A model generated the notes under the pieces. The model had not been told where the DNA came from. It made no database searches and worked only from the letters and a program-made list of their open reading frames with translations. A stretch of 64,000 nucleotides of DNA from Bradyrhizobium sp. CCGE-LA001 (lineage in GTDB: Bacteria; Pseudomonadota; Alphaproteobacteria; Rhizobiales; Xanthobacteraceae): assembly GCF_000296215.2 (NCBI RefSeq), contig NZ_CP013949.1, positions 744,001-808,000 on the forward strand. The letters run 5' to 3'. The translations under genes and the position numbers were made by a program. This document shows positions 42,977-53,704 of this stretch, piece by piece. The number at the start of each line of letters is the position of its first letter. Position 1 is the first letter of the stretch.

Positions 42977-44293
42977 ATGCGCATTGCGATGATCGGCACA
43001 GGCTATGTGGGACTGGTGTCCGGGGCCTGCTTCGCGGATTTCGGCCACGACGTCACCTGCGTCGACAAGGACGAGAAGAAGATCGCGGCGCTCCATCGCG
43101 GCGAGATCCCGATCTACGAGCCCGGGCTGGAAGAGCTGGTCGCGAACAATGTGAGAGCCAAGCGGCTCGAATTCACCACCGACCTGTCCAAGCCGGTCGC
43201 GGATGCCGATGCCGTGTTCATTGCGGTCGGCACGCCCTCGCGCCGCGGCGATGGCCATGCCGACCTGTCCTATGTCTACGCTGCGGCGAAGGAGATCGCG
43301 CAGTCGCTTCAAGGCTTCACCGTCGTCGTGACGAAGTCGACCGTGCCGGTCGGCACCGGCGACGAGGTCGAGCGCATCATCCGCGAAGCCAATCCCAAGG
43401 CCGATGTCGTCGTGGCCTCCAACCCCGAATTCCTGCGCGAGGGCGCGGCGATCCGCGACTTCAAGTTCCCCGATCGTGTCGTGGTCGGCACCTCGGACGA
43501 GCGCGGCCGCAAGGTGATGGGCGACATCTACCGCCCGCTGTCGCTGAACCAGGCGCCGCTGATGTTCACGGCGCGCCGCACCGCCGAGATGATCAAATAC
43601 GCGGCGAACGCGTTCCTCGCGACCAAGATCACCTTCATCAACGAGATCGCCGACCTCTCGGAAAAAGCTGGCGCCAACGTCCAGGAGGTCGCGCGCGGCA
43701 TCGGCCTCGACAACCGCATCGGCACCAAGTTCCTGCATGCCGGCCCCGGCTTCGGCGGCTCGTGCTTCCCAAAGGATACCAAGGCGCTGATCAAGATCGC
43801 GCAGGATTACGACGTGAACTTGCGCATCGTCGAATCCGTGCTCGCCGTCAATGAGAACCGCAAGCGCGCGATGGCGCGCAAGGTGAGCCAGGCGCTCGGC
43901 GGTTCGCTGCGCGGCAAGACCATCGCGGTGCTCGGCCTCACCTTCAAGCCCGACACGGACGATATGCGTGATGCGCCGTCCATCCCGCTGGTGACGGGTC
44001 TGATCGACATGGGTGCAGCCGTGAAGGCATTCGATCCCGTCGGCATGGAGCAGGCCAAAAGTGAGCTGCCCAGCATCACCTATTGCGAGGATGCCTATTC
44101 CTGCGCCCAAGGTGCCGATGCTCTCGTCATCGTCACCGAATGGGTCCAGTTCCGCGCGCTCGATCTCGACCGGCTGAAGGCGACCATGGCGCAGCCCGTC
44201 GTCGTCGACCTCCGCAACATCTACCGTCCCGAGGAGATGGAAGCCGCGGGCTTCGTCTATGAGAGCGTCGGCCGTCCGGCGGTGCAGGGCTGA
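42977..44293 (+). CDS. ugd: UDP-glucose 6-dehydrogenase
   Basis: Cytoplasmic enzyme that oxidises UDP-glucose to UDP-glucuronate with two NAD. The 438-residue protein starts with the Rossmann motif IAMIGTGYVGLVSGAC, and the catalytic cysteine is C263 in GPGFGGSCFPKDTKAL. The C-terminal domain contains LGLTFKPDTDDMRDAPS. Length is standard. UDP-glucuronate feeds capsule, exopolysaccharide and LPS synthesis. Single gene, followed by a palindromic repeat. Confidence 0.97.
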   Translation: MRIAMIGTGYVGLVSGACFADFGHDVTCVDKDEKKIAALHRGEIPIYEPGLEELVANNVRAKRLEFTTDLSKPVADADAVFIAVGTPSRRGDGHADLSYVYAAAKEIAQSLQGFTVVVTKSTVPVGTGDEVERIIREANPKADVVVASNPEFLREGAAIRDFKFPDRVVVGTSDERGRKVMGDIYRPLSLNQAPLMFTARRTAEMIKYAANAFLATKITFINEIADLSEKAGANVQEVARGIGLDNRIGTKFLHAGPGFGGSCFPKDTKALIKIAQDYDVNLRIVESVLAVNENRKRAMARKVSQALGGSLRGKTIAVLGLTFKPDTDDMRDAPSIPLVTGLIDMGAAVKAFDPVGMEQAKSELPSITYCEDAYSCAQGADALVIVTEWVQFRALDLDRLKATMAQPVVVDLRNIYRPEEMEAAGFVYESVGRPAVQG

Positions 44294-44308
44294 CAACGAC
44301 ACATGATT

Positions 44309-44386
44309 GTCATACCCCGCGAAGGCGGGGTATCCAGTAACCCCGATCTTCGTGATGATTGGGATCTGAGTTTACTGGATCAACCG
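44309..44386. repeat. Palindromic repeat, diverged copy of the CCCCGCGAAGGCGGGG family
   Basis: ATACCCCGCGAAGGCGGGGTAT is a hairpin; TATCCAGTAA and TTTACTGGAT pair across the inside. Related to 41601-41704 and 49284-49388. Lies between ugd and hrpB. Confidence 0.75.
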
Positions 44387-44390
44387 TCGC

Positions 44391-44408
44391 AGTGCGCAAT
44401 TGCGCACT
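44391..44408. promoter_or_regulatory. Perfect 18-bp palindrome upstream of hrpB
   Basis: AGTGCGCAATTGCGCACT is its own reverse complement. It is 26 bases before the proposed hrpB start. It could be an operator or the tail of the neighbouring palindromic repeat family. Confidence 0.5.
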
Positions 44409-44434
44409 AAGCGGATGATGACGGATGCGAGATT

Positions 44435-46909
<2,475 letters not shown>

Positions 46910-47035
46910 GAACTCCCGGCCGCATTAACCGTCCGCTCATCCTTTTCGTCAAAATGGCACATACGGCGGCGCGCCTTCGCTCGCGGAGGGGCGTGCCGCG
47001 TGGTGAAATCGGGCTTTCGGCTCGGAAGTGGTGTG

Positions 47036-47548
47036 ATGCGTAACATAGTGATCTTCGCAGCCGTCATGATCGGCCTCGGCACTTTCATGGCCCAGATGGC
47101 GGACAAGATGAGCTCCGCCTCCGCCACCTCGGTGCCGCGCACGACGGTGGCCGTCGCCTCCACCGCGCCGGCGGGCGGCCGCAACCTGGTCCTCTCTCGC
47201 GACGTCCGCGGGCATTTCCAGGCCGAGGGCCGCATCGAGGGCCAGCGCATCGGCTTCATGGTCGATACCGGCGCGTCCGTCGTTGCGCTGAACGAGACCT
47301 CGGCCGCACGCTTCGGCCTGCGCCCCTCGCGCAGCGACTACACCGCCACCGTCTCCACCGCCAACGGCACCATCAAGGCCGCGCGCACCCGCATCGCCAT
47401 GCTCGAGGTCGGCGGCCTCATCGTGCGCGACGTCGACGCCATGGTGCTGCCGGACACAGCGCTCTCGGAGAACCTGCTCGGCCTCTCCTTCCTGTCTCGC
47501 CTGAAGCGCTTCGAATACGCCAACGGCCAGATGGTGCTGGAGCAGTAG
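47036..47548 (+). CDS. Retropepsin-like aspartic protease (clan AA, TIGR02281 type)
   Basis: A 170-residue protein with an N-terminal membrane anchor or signal (MRNIVIFAAVMIGLGTFMA) and a single aspartic-protease domain. The active site is FMVDTGASVVALNE, with conserved later segments LEVGGLIVRDVDAMVLP and ENLLGLSFLSRL, as in TIGR02281 proteins. Such enzymes act as dimers, here probably on the periplasmic side. ATG 47036 is preferred over GTG 47000 because the anchor starts there. Substrate unknown. Confidence 0.9.
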   Translation: MRNIVIFAAVMIGLGTFMAQMADKMSSASATSVPRTTVAVASTAPAGGRNLVLSRDVRGHFQAEGRIEGQRIGFMVDTGASVVALNETSAARFGLRPSRSDYTATVSTANGTIKAARTRIAMLEVGGLIVRDVDAMVLPDTALSENLLGLSFLSRLKRFEYANGQMVLEQ

Positions 47549-47741
47549 GCGCGGCCCGCACGTTCGTCCGACTGTCATTTTCAAAGATAATCTCTTCGCC
47601 CTGACCGCCTCCGCGGCAACGTTTCTTCGTTACCAAACTGCCGCAATTATCGGCCATAAGCCTTCATTCCCGCCTTTCGTTGCGGCCTGGCTTTCGCTAA
47701 GGCTGCAACAAATCCTGCCCCCTTTTCACGAGACCGCCTCA

Positions 47742-49241
47742 ATGTTCCCGAAGCCGAAATCCGCATTGTTGCCCAACACCTACGCCTTCGAATCCGAGCC
47801 GATGGTGAAGCCGACGGGCTTTCGCGAGTATGACGCGCGCTGGTTGTTCCAGAAGGAAATCAACCTGATGGGTGTGCAGGCGCTCGGCATGGGGCTGGGC
47901 GCGCTGATCGCCGAGCTTGGCGTCAAGCAGGAGATCGTTACCGGCCATGATTTCCGCGGCTATTCGGCCTCGATCAAATATGCGCTGATCTCCGGCCTGA
48001 TGGCGGCGGGATGCAAAGTGCACGACATCGGCCTTGCGGTGACGCCGATGGCCTATTTCGCGCAGTTCGACCTCGACGTGCCCTGCGTCGCCATGGTCAC
48101 GGCCTCGCACAACGACAATGGCTGGACCGGCGTGAAGATGGGCGCCAACCGCCCGCTGACCTTCGGTCCCGACGAGATGACGCGGCTGAAGCAGATCGTT
48201 CTGAACGCGGAGTTCAACAACAAGGCGGGCGGCTCTTACCAGTTCCACGAGAATTATCCGGCGCGCTACATCGCCGATCTCACCAATCGTCCCAAGCTGA
48301 CGCGCAAGCTCAAAGTGGTCGCGGCCTGCGGCAACGGCACCGCCGGCGCGTTCGCGCCGCAGGTGCTGGAGGCGATCGGCTGCGAGGTGATCCCGCTCGA
48401 CACCGACCTCGACCACACCTTCCCGAAATACAATCCCAACCCCGAGGACATGGAGATGCTGCACGCGATCCGCGATGCGGTGCTGCATCACAAGGCCGAT
48501 GTCGGCCTCGGCTTCGACGGCGACGGCGACCGCTGCGGGGTCGTCGACAACACCGGCGAGGAGATCTTTGCCGACAAGGTCGGCGTGATGCTGGCGCGCG
48601 ACATGTCGGCGATCCACAAGGACGCGCAGTTCATCGTCGACGTGAAGTCGACCGGCCTGTTCGTCACCGATCCGGTGCTGCAGAAGCAGGGCGCCAAGAC
48701 CGCCTATTGGAAGACCGGCCACTCCTACATGAAGCGCCGCACCAACGAGACGGGCGCGCTCGCGGGCTTCGAGAAGTCCGGCCATTTTTTCTTCAACAAG
48801 CCGTATGGCCGTGGCTATGACGACGGCCTGGTTTCGGCGATCGCGATCTGCGACATGCTCGACCGCGCGCCGGGCAAGTCGATGGCCGATCTGAAGAATG
48901 CGCTGCCGAAGACCTGGTCGTCGCCGACCATGTCGCCGCACTGCGCCGACGAGACCAAATACGGCGTCATCGACAAGGTGGTGAAGCACTTCGAAGGTTT
49001 GCAGGCGAAGGGTGTCAAGATCGGCGATCAGGCGATCCGCGATCTCGTCACTGTCAACGGTGTGCGCGTCACGGTGGAAGACGGCAGCTGGGGCCTGGTG
49101 CGCGCCTCCTCCAACAAGCCCGAGCTCGTCGTCGTGGTCGAGAGCCCGGTTTCCGAGCAGCGCATGCACGACATGTTCGAGATGGTGAACAGCGTGCTGC
49201 GCACGCATCCCGAAGTCGGCGAGTACAATCAGAAGATTTGA
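47742..49241 (+). CDS. manB: Phosphomannomutase/phosphoglucomutase
   Basis: Alpha-D-phosphohexomutase, 499 residues, interconverting hexose 6- and 1-phosphates for GDP-mannose or UDP-glucose synthesis. The phosphoserine loop is VTASHNDNGWTGVK (Ser122), where the usual TASHNP has Asp for Pro. The metal loop is GLGFDGDGDRCGVVD and the sugar loop GFEKSGHFFF. An N-terminal extension of about 20 residues precedes the fold. Function at the surface-polysaccharide branch fits ugd nearby. The choice between mannose and glucose specificity is not certain. Confidence 0.94.
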   Translation: MFPKPKSALLPNTYAFESEPMVKPTGFREYDARWLFQKEINLMGVQALGMGLGALIAELGVKQEIVTGHDFRGYSASIKYALISGLMAAGCKVHDIGLAVTPMAYFAQFDLDVPCVAMVTASHNDNGWTGVKMGANRPLTFGPDEMTRLKQIVLNAEFNNKAGGSYQFHENYPARYIADLTNRPKLTRKLKVVAACGNGTAGAFAPQVLEAIGCEVIPLDTDLDHTFPKYNPNPEDMEMLHAIRDAVLHHKADVGLGFDGDGDRCGVVDNTGEEIFADKVGVMLARDMSAIHKDAQFIVDVKSTGLFVTDPVLQKQGAKTAYWKTGHSYMKRRTNETGALAGFEKSGHFFFNKPYGRGYDDGLVSAIAICDMLDRAPGKSMADLKNALPKTWSSPTMSPHCADETKYGVIDKVVKHFEGLQAKGVKIGDQAIRDLVTVNGVRVTVEDGSWGLVRASSNKPELVVVVESPVSEQRMHDMFEMVNSVLRTHPEVGEYNQKI

Positions 49242-49283
49242 GATAGCGCCCTTACGGGACCACTGAAGTCGCCACGCACACCG

Positions 49284-49388
49284 CCGTCATGCCCCGCGAA
49301 GGCGGGGCATCCAGTACGCCGCAGCTTCTCGATTCGATCGCAGGCGTCACGGTGTACTGGATCGCCCGGTCCAAGCCGGGCGATGACA
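49284..49388. repeat. Palindromic repeat, full copy of the CCCCGCGAAGGCGGGG family
   Basis: ATGCCCCGCGAAGGCGGGGCAT forms a hairpin and GATCGCCCGGTCCAAGCCGGGCGAT a second; CATCCAGTACGCCG and GTGTACTGGATCG partly pair. It lies between the convergent manB and Lrp-type genes. Confidence 0.8.
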
Positions 49389-49406
49389 GCTTCCATGTGG
49401 CGCGAC

Positions 49407-49916
49407 CTAAGCCGCCACCACCGCCGGGATCGGCAGCGCGGTGACCGACTTGATCTTCTCCATGGCGAAGCGCGAGGTGACGTTCTTCAGCGGCACGGCG
49501 CTGATCAGCTTCTTGTAGAACACGTCATAGGCCTGCATGTCCGCGACCACGACGCGCAGCATGTAGTCGACGTCGCCGGCCATGCGGTAGAACTCCATCA
49601 CCTCCGGCATGGCGCTGACGGCTTCGGCGAACCGCTTCAGCCAGGCGTCGGAATGGTCGGAGCTCTCGACCGACACGAACACGGAGATGCCGAGCCCGAT
49701 CTTGTTCTGGTCGACGAGCGCGACGCGCTTGATGATCACGCCGTCGGCCTCCAGCCGCTGAATGCGCTTCCAGCAGGGGGTCGAGGACAGGCCGACGCGG
49801 TCGCCGATCTCGGCGACGGAAAGGGAGGCATCTTCCTGGAGTACCATCAGGATCTTGCGGTCGATGGCATCGAGGCGGCGGCTGGTCTCGGGGATCTGGA
49901 CGGCAAGGTCGGTCAT
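49407..49916 (-). CDS. Lrp/AsnC-family transcriptional regulator
   Basis: A 169-residue regulator. The N-terminal helix-turn-helix contains LDAIDRKILMVLQEDASLSV and GLSSTPCWKRIQRLEADGVI; the C-terminal RAM domain, which binds amino acids and mediates oligomer formation, includes VMEFYRMAGDVDYMLRVVV. Such regulators sense amino acids. ATG 49916 is used (MTDLAVQIPE); ATG 49940 is also possible. An AT-rich dyad upstream may be its own operator. The regulated transport or catabolic gene is not adjacent. Confidence 0.93.
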   Translation of the reverse strand: MTDLAVQIPETSRRLDAIDRKILMVLQEDASLSVAEIGDRVGLSSTPCWKRIQRLEADGVIIKRVALVDQNKIGLGISVFVSVESSDHSDAWLKRFAEAVSAMPEVMEFYRMAGDVDYMLRVVVADMQAYDVFYKKLISAVPLKNVTSRFAMEKIKSVTALPIPAVVAA

Positions 49917-49946
49917 TTGAAGAACTTTGTTCCATTTCAAGGGTCT

Positions 49947-49968
49947 ATTTCCCTGATATAGAGAAAAT
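49947..49968. promoter_or_regulatory. AT-rich dyad upstream of the Lrp-type gene
   Basis: The 22 bases have the partly symmetric form ATTT-C-C...ATAT...G-G-AAAT, about 30 bases before the start at 49916. AT-rich imperfect dyads of this size are the usual Lrp-family autoregulatory sites. Weak evidence. Confidence 0.3.
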
Positions 49969-50013
49969 CATTCCCCAGCAAGCCCATAATCTTGGCGCAA
50001 CAGTGGAATCGCT

Positions 50014-50937
50014 CTAGAGCTTGCCTTGCAAAAACTCTTCAACTTCAATGCGTTGCGGGGCGGCCAGACCGCCGCCATGGCGTGTGCATTTCAGCGCTGC
50101 CGCGGCCGCGGCGAATCGCAGCGCCTCCCGCAGCCCCTTACCCTCGGCGAGGCCAAGGGCGAAGGCGCCGTGGAAAACGTCGCCGGCGCCGAGCGTGTCG
50201 ACCGCCCGAACCGGGAAAGCCGCCGTCTCTTCCAGCTCGCCTACGTCGTTCAGCCAGATCGTGCCGCGCGGGCCGCGCGTGGCGGCGAGGAAGGCCGGCG
50301 TCAGCGCAGCCAGGTGCTGCAAGGCCGCGCCATCGTCGGCAATGCCGGCGGTCTCTTGCAGCTGTTCGCTGGCGAACAGCAGATGTGAGGCGGTCGTGAG
50401 CAGGCCGTCCTGCAACGCCATGGCGCGATCGACGCCAACGATGACGGGAATGCCGCGCCGGCGCGCCTCAGTGCAGAGCGACGTCGCGAACGCGCTGCAG
50501 CGGCTTTCGACGAGCACCGCCCGGCAATCGGCGAGCAGTTCGGCGGGGTCGGGCAGCGTCACCGTCCACAACGCGGGATCGCGATAGATCGTCAGCGTCC
50601 GCTCGCCGGAGGGCTCGATCAAGATCGCCGAAACCGGCGTGGTCGCATCAGGCATGCGCACGATGTGTGTCGTGTCGATGCCTTCAGCCGCCATCCGGTC
50701 GAGGATGAAGCCGCTCGAGGTCTCCCCCGCATCGCCCATCGGCCCCACGAACGCGACGCGGCCGCCGAGCCGCGCGATGGCGATCGCCGCATTGAGCGCG
50801 TTGCCGCCGCAGATCTCGGCGAGATGGCTGGCGTTCGACTTGCTGCCGCGCGCGGGCACGGCCTCGACCCGAAAGGTCAGGTCGCGCACGGGAATGCCGA
50901 TGCAGAGGATGCGCGGCGGAATCCCGGATGGCACCAT
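50014..50937 (-). CDS. PfkB-family sugar or nucleoside kinase
   Basis: A 307-residue cytoplasmic kinase of the ribokinase family. The N-terminal signature region reads CGGNALNAAIAIARLGGRVA and the C-terminal ATP/anion-hole signature VDTLGAGDVFHGAFALGLAEG, which contains the catalytic Asp. The substrate cannot be read. It starts 6 bases after the nudC stop, so HIT protein, nudC and this kinase form an operon, pointing to nucleotide or sugar-nucleotide turnover. Confidence 0.92.
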   Translation of the reverse strand: MVPSGIPPRILCIGIPVRDLTFRVEAVPARGSKSNASHLAEICGGNALNAAIAIARLGGRVAFVGPMGDAGETSSGFILDRMAAEGIDTTHIVRMPDATTPVSAILIEPSGERTLTIYRDPALWTVTLPDPAELLADCRAVLVESRCSAFATSLCTEARRRGIPVIVGVDRAMALQDGLLTTASHLLFASEQLQETAGIADDGAALQHLAALTPAFLAATRGPRGTIWLNDVGELEETAAFPVRAVDTLGAGDVFHGAFALGLAEGKGLREALRFAAAAAALKCTRHGGGLAAPQRIEVEEFLQGKL

Positions 50938-50943
50938 CTGCGG

Positions 50944-51882
50944 TCAGCTCTTGTCGTGCACCCAGCGGCCGAGCAGATGATGGGCGATGGCGAAGGGATG
51001 CGGGCCGGCGAGTCCGTCCGGATGCGTCCGCGTCAGCATCTTTGCGGCCTCCTCGCGCGTGAACCAGCGCGCATCCTCCAGCTCGGAATGGTCGACCACG
51101 ACGTCCTCGCTCACGGCCCGCGCGCTGCAGCCGATCATTAGCGACGACGGATAGGGCCAGGGCTGGGTCATGTAATATTGCACATCGGTACAGCGGATGC
51201 CGGACTCCTCAAAGATCTCGCGGCGGACCGCGTCCTCGATGGTCTCGGCCGCCTCGACGAAGCCGGCGAGGCAGGAATACATGCCCGGCGGAAAGTGCTT
51301 CTGGCGACCGAGCAGGCATTTGTCACCGGAGGCGACCAGCATGATCACGACCGGGTCGGTGCGCGGAAAATGCTCGGCCTTGCAGCTCGGGCAGTCGCGC
51401 TTCCAGCCGCCTTCCTTCATCGCGGTGCGCGTGCCGCAATTGGCGCAATAGCCGTGGCGCTGATGCCAGCTCACCATCGACTTCGCCATTGCCACGGCCG
51501 AGAGCTCTTCGGGCGGGATCGCGCCCTGCATCGCCATGCCGCGCAGCTCGGTCACGGTGTAGTCGGCGCCGCCGACCAGCTTCTCGGCGGCGGCCTGCGA
51601 CAGGCCCATGCCGAACACGGCCGCGCCGTCGCGAAGCCCGAGGAACACCGTGCCGGGATTGGCGCCGCATTTCAGCGCTTCGTCGATCGAGAGCAGCGCG
51701 CGCACCTTCTCGCCCTCGTGCTTCACCAGCAGCGAGTCGCGATAGACCACATAGGCGCGCGAGGAGGGTTTCTGCTCCATCGCAAATAGCTTCTCGTCGT
51801 CGCGGCGCAGATGCGCGGCGCGGTCGAGGACATTGGTGACGAAGGCCGGCTGCCCCAGCGGAAACGCGTCGAATGCTGTCAT
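50944..51882 (-). CDS. nudC: NAD+ (NADH) pyrophosphatase
   Basis: Nudix hydrolase that cleaves NAD(H) to NMN(H) and AMP and can remove NAD caps from RNA. The 312-residue protein contains the zinc site CANCG...CPSC (around residues 155-180), the Nudix box GFVEAAETIEDAVRREIFEE and the family segment TQPWPYPSSLMIG. ATG 51882 (MTAFDAFPLG) is preferred. Second gene of the HIT-nudC-pfkB operon. Confidence 0.95.
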   Translation of the reverse strand: MTAFDAFPLGQPAFVTNVLDRAAHLRRDDEKLFAMEQKPSSRAYVVYRDSLLVKHEGEKVRALLSIDEALKCGANPGTVFLGLRDGAAVFGMGLSQAAAEKLVGGADYTVTELRGMAMQGAIPPEELSAVAMAKSMVSWHQRHGYCANCGTRTAMKEGGWKRDCPSCKAEHFPRTDPVVIMLVASGDKCLLGRQKHFPPGMYSCLAGFVEAAETIEDAVRREIFEESGIRCTDVQYYMTQPWPYPSSLMIGCSARAVSEDVVVDHSELEDARWFTREEAAKMLTRTHPDGLAGPHPFAIAHHLLGRWVHDKS

Positions 51883-51892
51883 CTTTGTTCTT

Positions 51893-52312
51893 TCAACCCA
51901 ACCAGATCTTGCGGCGGAGCGCGCTGATGAAATTCTGCACTTCGTTGGCGTCATGCGCCAGCGGCGGCATCACGCCCCACACCGGCCGCGGCCAAGCCGC
52001 GTCGCTGGTGCGGCGTGCGATGATGTGAACATGAAGCTGCGGCACCAGATTGCCGAGGGCTGCGACATTGAGCTTGTCGCATTTGGTGATCTCCTTCAGC
52101 GCGCGCGAGACGCGGGAGATCTCGGTCATCAGCTGCGCTTGCTGCACCTCGTCGAGATCGATGATCTCGACCGCCTCAGGCCGCCGCGGCACCAGCAGCA
52201 GCCAGGGATAATGTGCGTCCTTGATGACCAGCACCTTCGACAGCGGCAGATCGCCGATGTCGATTGTGTCCTCCTTCAGGCGGGAATGCAGCGACCAGGC
52301 GGGTTCGGGCAT
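51893..52312 (-). CDS. HIT-domain protein
   Basis: A 139-residue protein of the histidine-triad superfamily of nucleotide-binding hydrolases. The HIT motif appears as LVPQLHVHIIARRTSD, i.e. HxHxx with Ile-Ile before Ala, and a second segment WLLLVPRRPEAVEIIDL is typical. It hydrolyses nucleoside-phosphate linkages such as Ap4A or AMP-amines. Starts the operon, 10 bases before nudC. ATG 52312 fits the family start. Confidence 0.9.
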   Translation of the reverse strand: MPEPAWSLHSRLKEDTIDIGDLPLSKVLVIKDAHYPWLLLVPRRPEAVEIIDLDEVQQAQLMTEISRVSRALKEITKCDKLNVAALGNLVPQLHVHIIARRTSDAAWPRPVWGVMPPLAHDANEVQNFISALRRKIWLG

Positions 52313-52416
52313 AGGCGTTTCCGGATGGCCCGATGGGACGGGCGTGTTGGGCCCGACCATACGACAGCGATTCCGATAGGGGAAGGATTGGGCCCCGCTG
52401 TCACCGCATATACGGT

Positions 52417-52572
52417 CGTCGTCCCGGACAAGCGTAGCGAAGCGGAGCGCCGATCCGGGACCCATAACCACAGGGAGAAGTGTGGCCAAGACTCTTGGTT
52501 GCCAGCTCGCGCAACAACCTCTGTCTGTGGCTATGGATTCCGGGCTCGCGCTGCGCGCGCCCCGGAATGACG
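52417..52572. repeat. Palindromic repeat (GTCGTCCCGGACAAGC family)
   Basis: GTCGTCCCGGACAAGCGTAG at the left and CGCCCCGGAATGAC at the right, with inner GGACCCATAACCACAG and TCTGTGGCTATGGATTCC inverted. The word order is that of a Bradyrhizobium dispersed repeat. It lies between the HIT gene and the enolase-superfamily gene. Confidence 0.7.
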
Positions 52573-52576
52573 GAAA

Positions 52577-53704
52577 CTACCCCTGCGCAATCACCCTTGC
52601 ATTGGCGCGGATCGAGGCTTCGCTCACACGAATGCCGAGGCCTGGCCCGTCGGGCACCACGACATGACCTCCGCGATTGGCGACGCGCTCTTCCAGCACG
52701 TCCTCGGTCAGAACATGATGCGGCATGTAGAATTCGCAGCCGAGCGAGATGCCTTGTGTCGCCGCGATCAGCTGCGTGCCGGCGGCTAGCCCAATGCCGC
52801 CTTCCCACAGCGTGCCGCCGTAGCCGGGCAGGCCGGCGATGTCGGCGATCGCCATGATCGCCTGCGCCTCGAACAGGCCGCCGGCCTTCATCAATTTGAT
52901 CGAGACGGCATCGGCCGCCTCGCGGCGCACCACCTCCATCATGTCGCGGCGGTCGAAGCAGCTTTCGTCGGCGAGCACGGGTGTCTCCATCGCCGCGGTG
53001 AGCTGCGCCATCACGTCAAGATATTTGCGCGGCACCGGCTGCTCGATGAAGGTCGGTGAAAACTCTTCGACGTCGCGCAGGATTTTGATAGCGCCGAACG
53101 GCGCCAGCGCCTGGTTGTAGTCGACGCGCAGGTCCACCTTGTCGCCGAATTCCTCCCGGATCGCTTCGAGATGCGCGAGGTCCTCGCGATGCGCCTTCAC
53201 GCCCGTCTTGACCTTGTAGATCACGTTGCCGTCTGGAACCATCTGCCGCATGCGCTCGAGATCGGCGGCGAAGTCGGGATCGGCGATCGAGAAGGAGAGG
53301 GGGATGGTGTCGCGCACGCGGCCGCCGAGGAGATCGGCGACCGAGAGCCCCGATGACTTGCCGACGATGTCGAGCAGCGCCATCTCGATCGCGACTTTCG
53401 CTTCGGCATGGCCGACCAGCGCGCGGTCGAGCTCGGCCATCAGCGCGCGGATGCGGCGCACCGGCTTGCCGAGCACGATGGGACGCAAGTAGATGTCCAG
53501 TGCCGAGAACGCCGCCTCCGGCGTTCCCGTGAACACTTCCCACGGCGCGGCCTCGCCCCAGCCGATCACACCGTCACTGGACGTGAGCTCGATCAGCACG
53601 CGCTTGACCGTGCCCTTGACGTTGCCGACGCCCTGCAGGCGCGCCATCTTGATTGGGCTCTCGATCAGGAACAGCCTGAGACGTTCGATGGTCGCTTCGC
53701 TCAT
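52577..53704 (-). CDS. Mandelate racemase/muconate lactonizing enzyme superfamily protein
   Basis: A 375-residue enolase-superfamily enzyme. The catalytic residues of the muconate-cycloisomerase subgroup are visible: Lys164 and Lys166 in YKVKTG, metal ligands Asp195 (VDYNQ), Glu221 (FIEQPV) and Asp246 (ADES), and Lys270 in SIKLMKAGG. This pattern fits muconate cycloisomerase or dipeptide epimerase-like chemistry. Its start overlaps the SDR stop, and the gene lies last in a run with an amino-acid-type ABC importer, so it probably acts on the imported compound. Confidence 0.9.
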   Translation of the reverse strand: MSEATIERLRLFLIESPIKMARLQGVGNVKGTVKRVLIELTSSDGVIGWGEAAPWEVFTGTPEAAFSALDIYLRPIVLGKPVRRIRALMAELDRALVGHAEAKVAIEMALLDIVGKSSGLSVADLLGGRVRDTIPLSFSIADPDFAADLERMRQMVPDGNVIYKVKTGVKAHREDLAHLEAIREEFGDKVDLRVDYNQALAPFGAIKILRDVEEFSPTFIEQPVPRKYLDVMAQLTAAMETPVLADESCFDRRDMMEVVRREAADAVSIKLMKAGGLFEAQAIMAIADIAGLPGYGGTLWEGGIGLAAGTQLIAATQGISLGCEFYMPHHVLTEDVLEERVANRGGHVVVPDGPGLGIRVSEASIRANARVIAQG

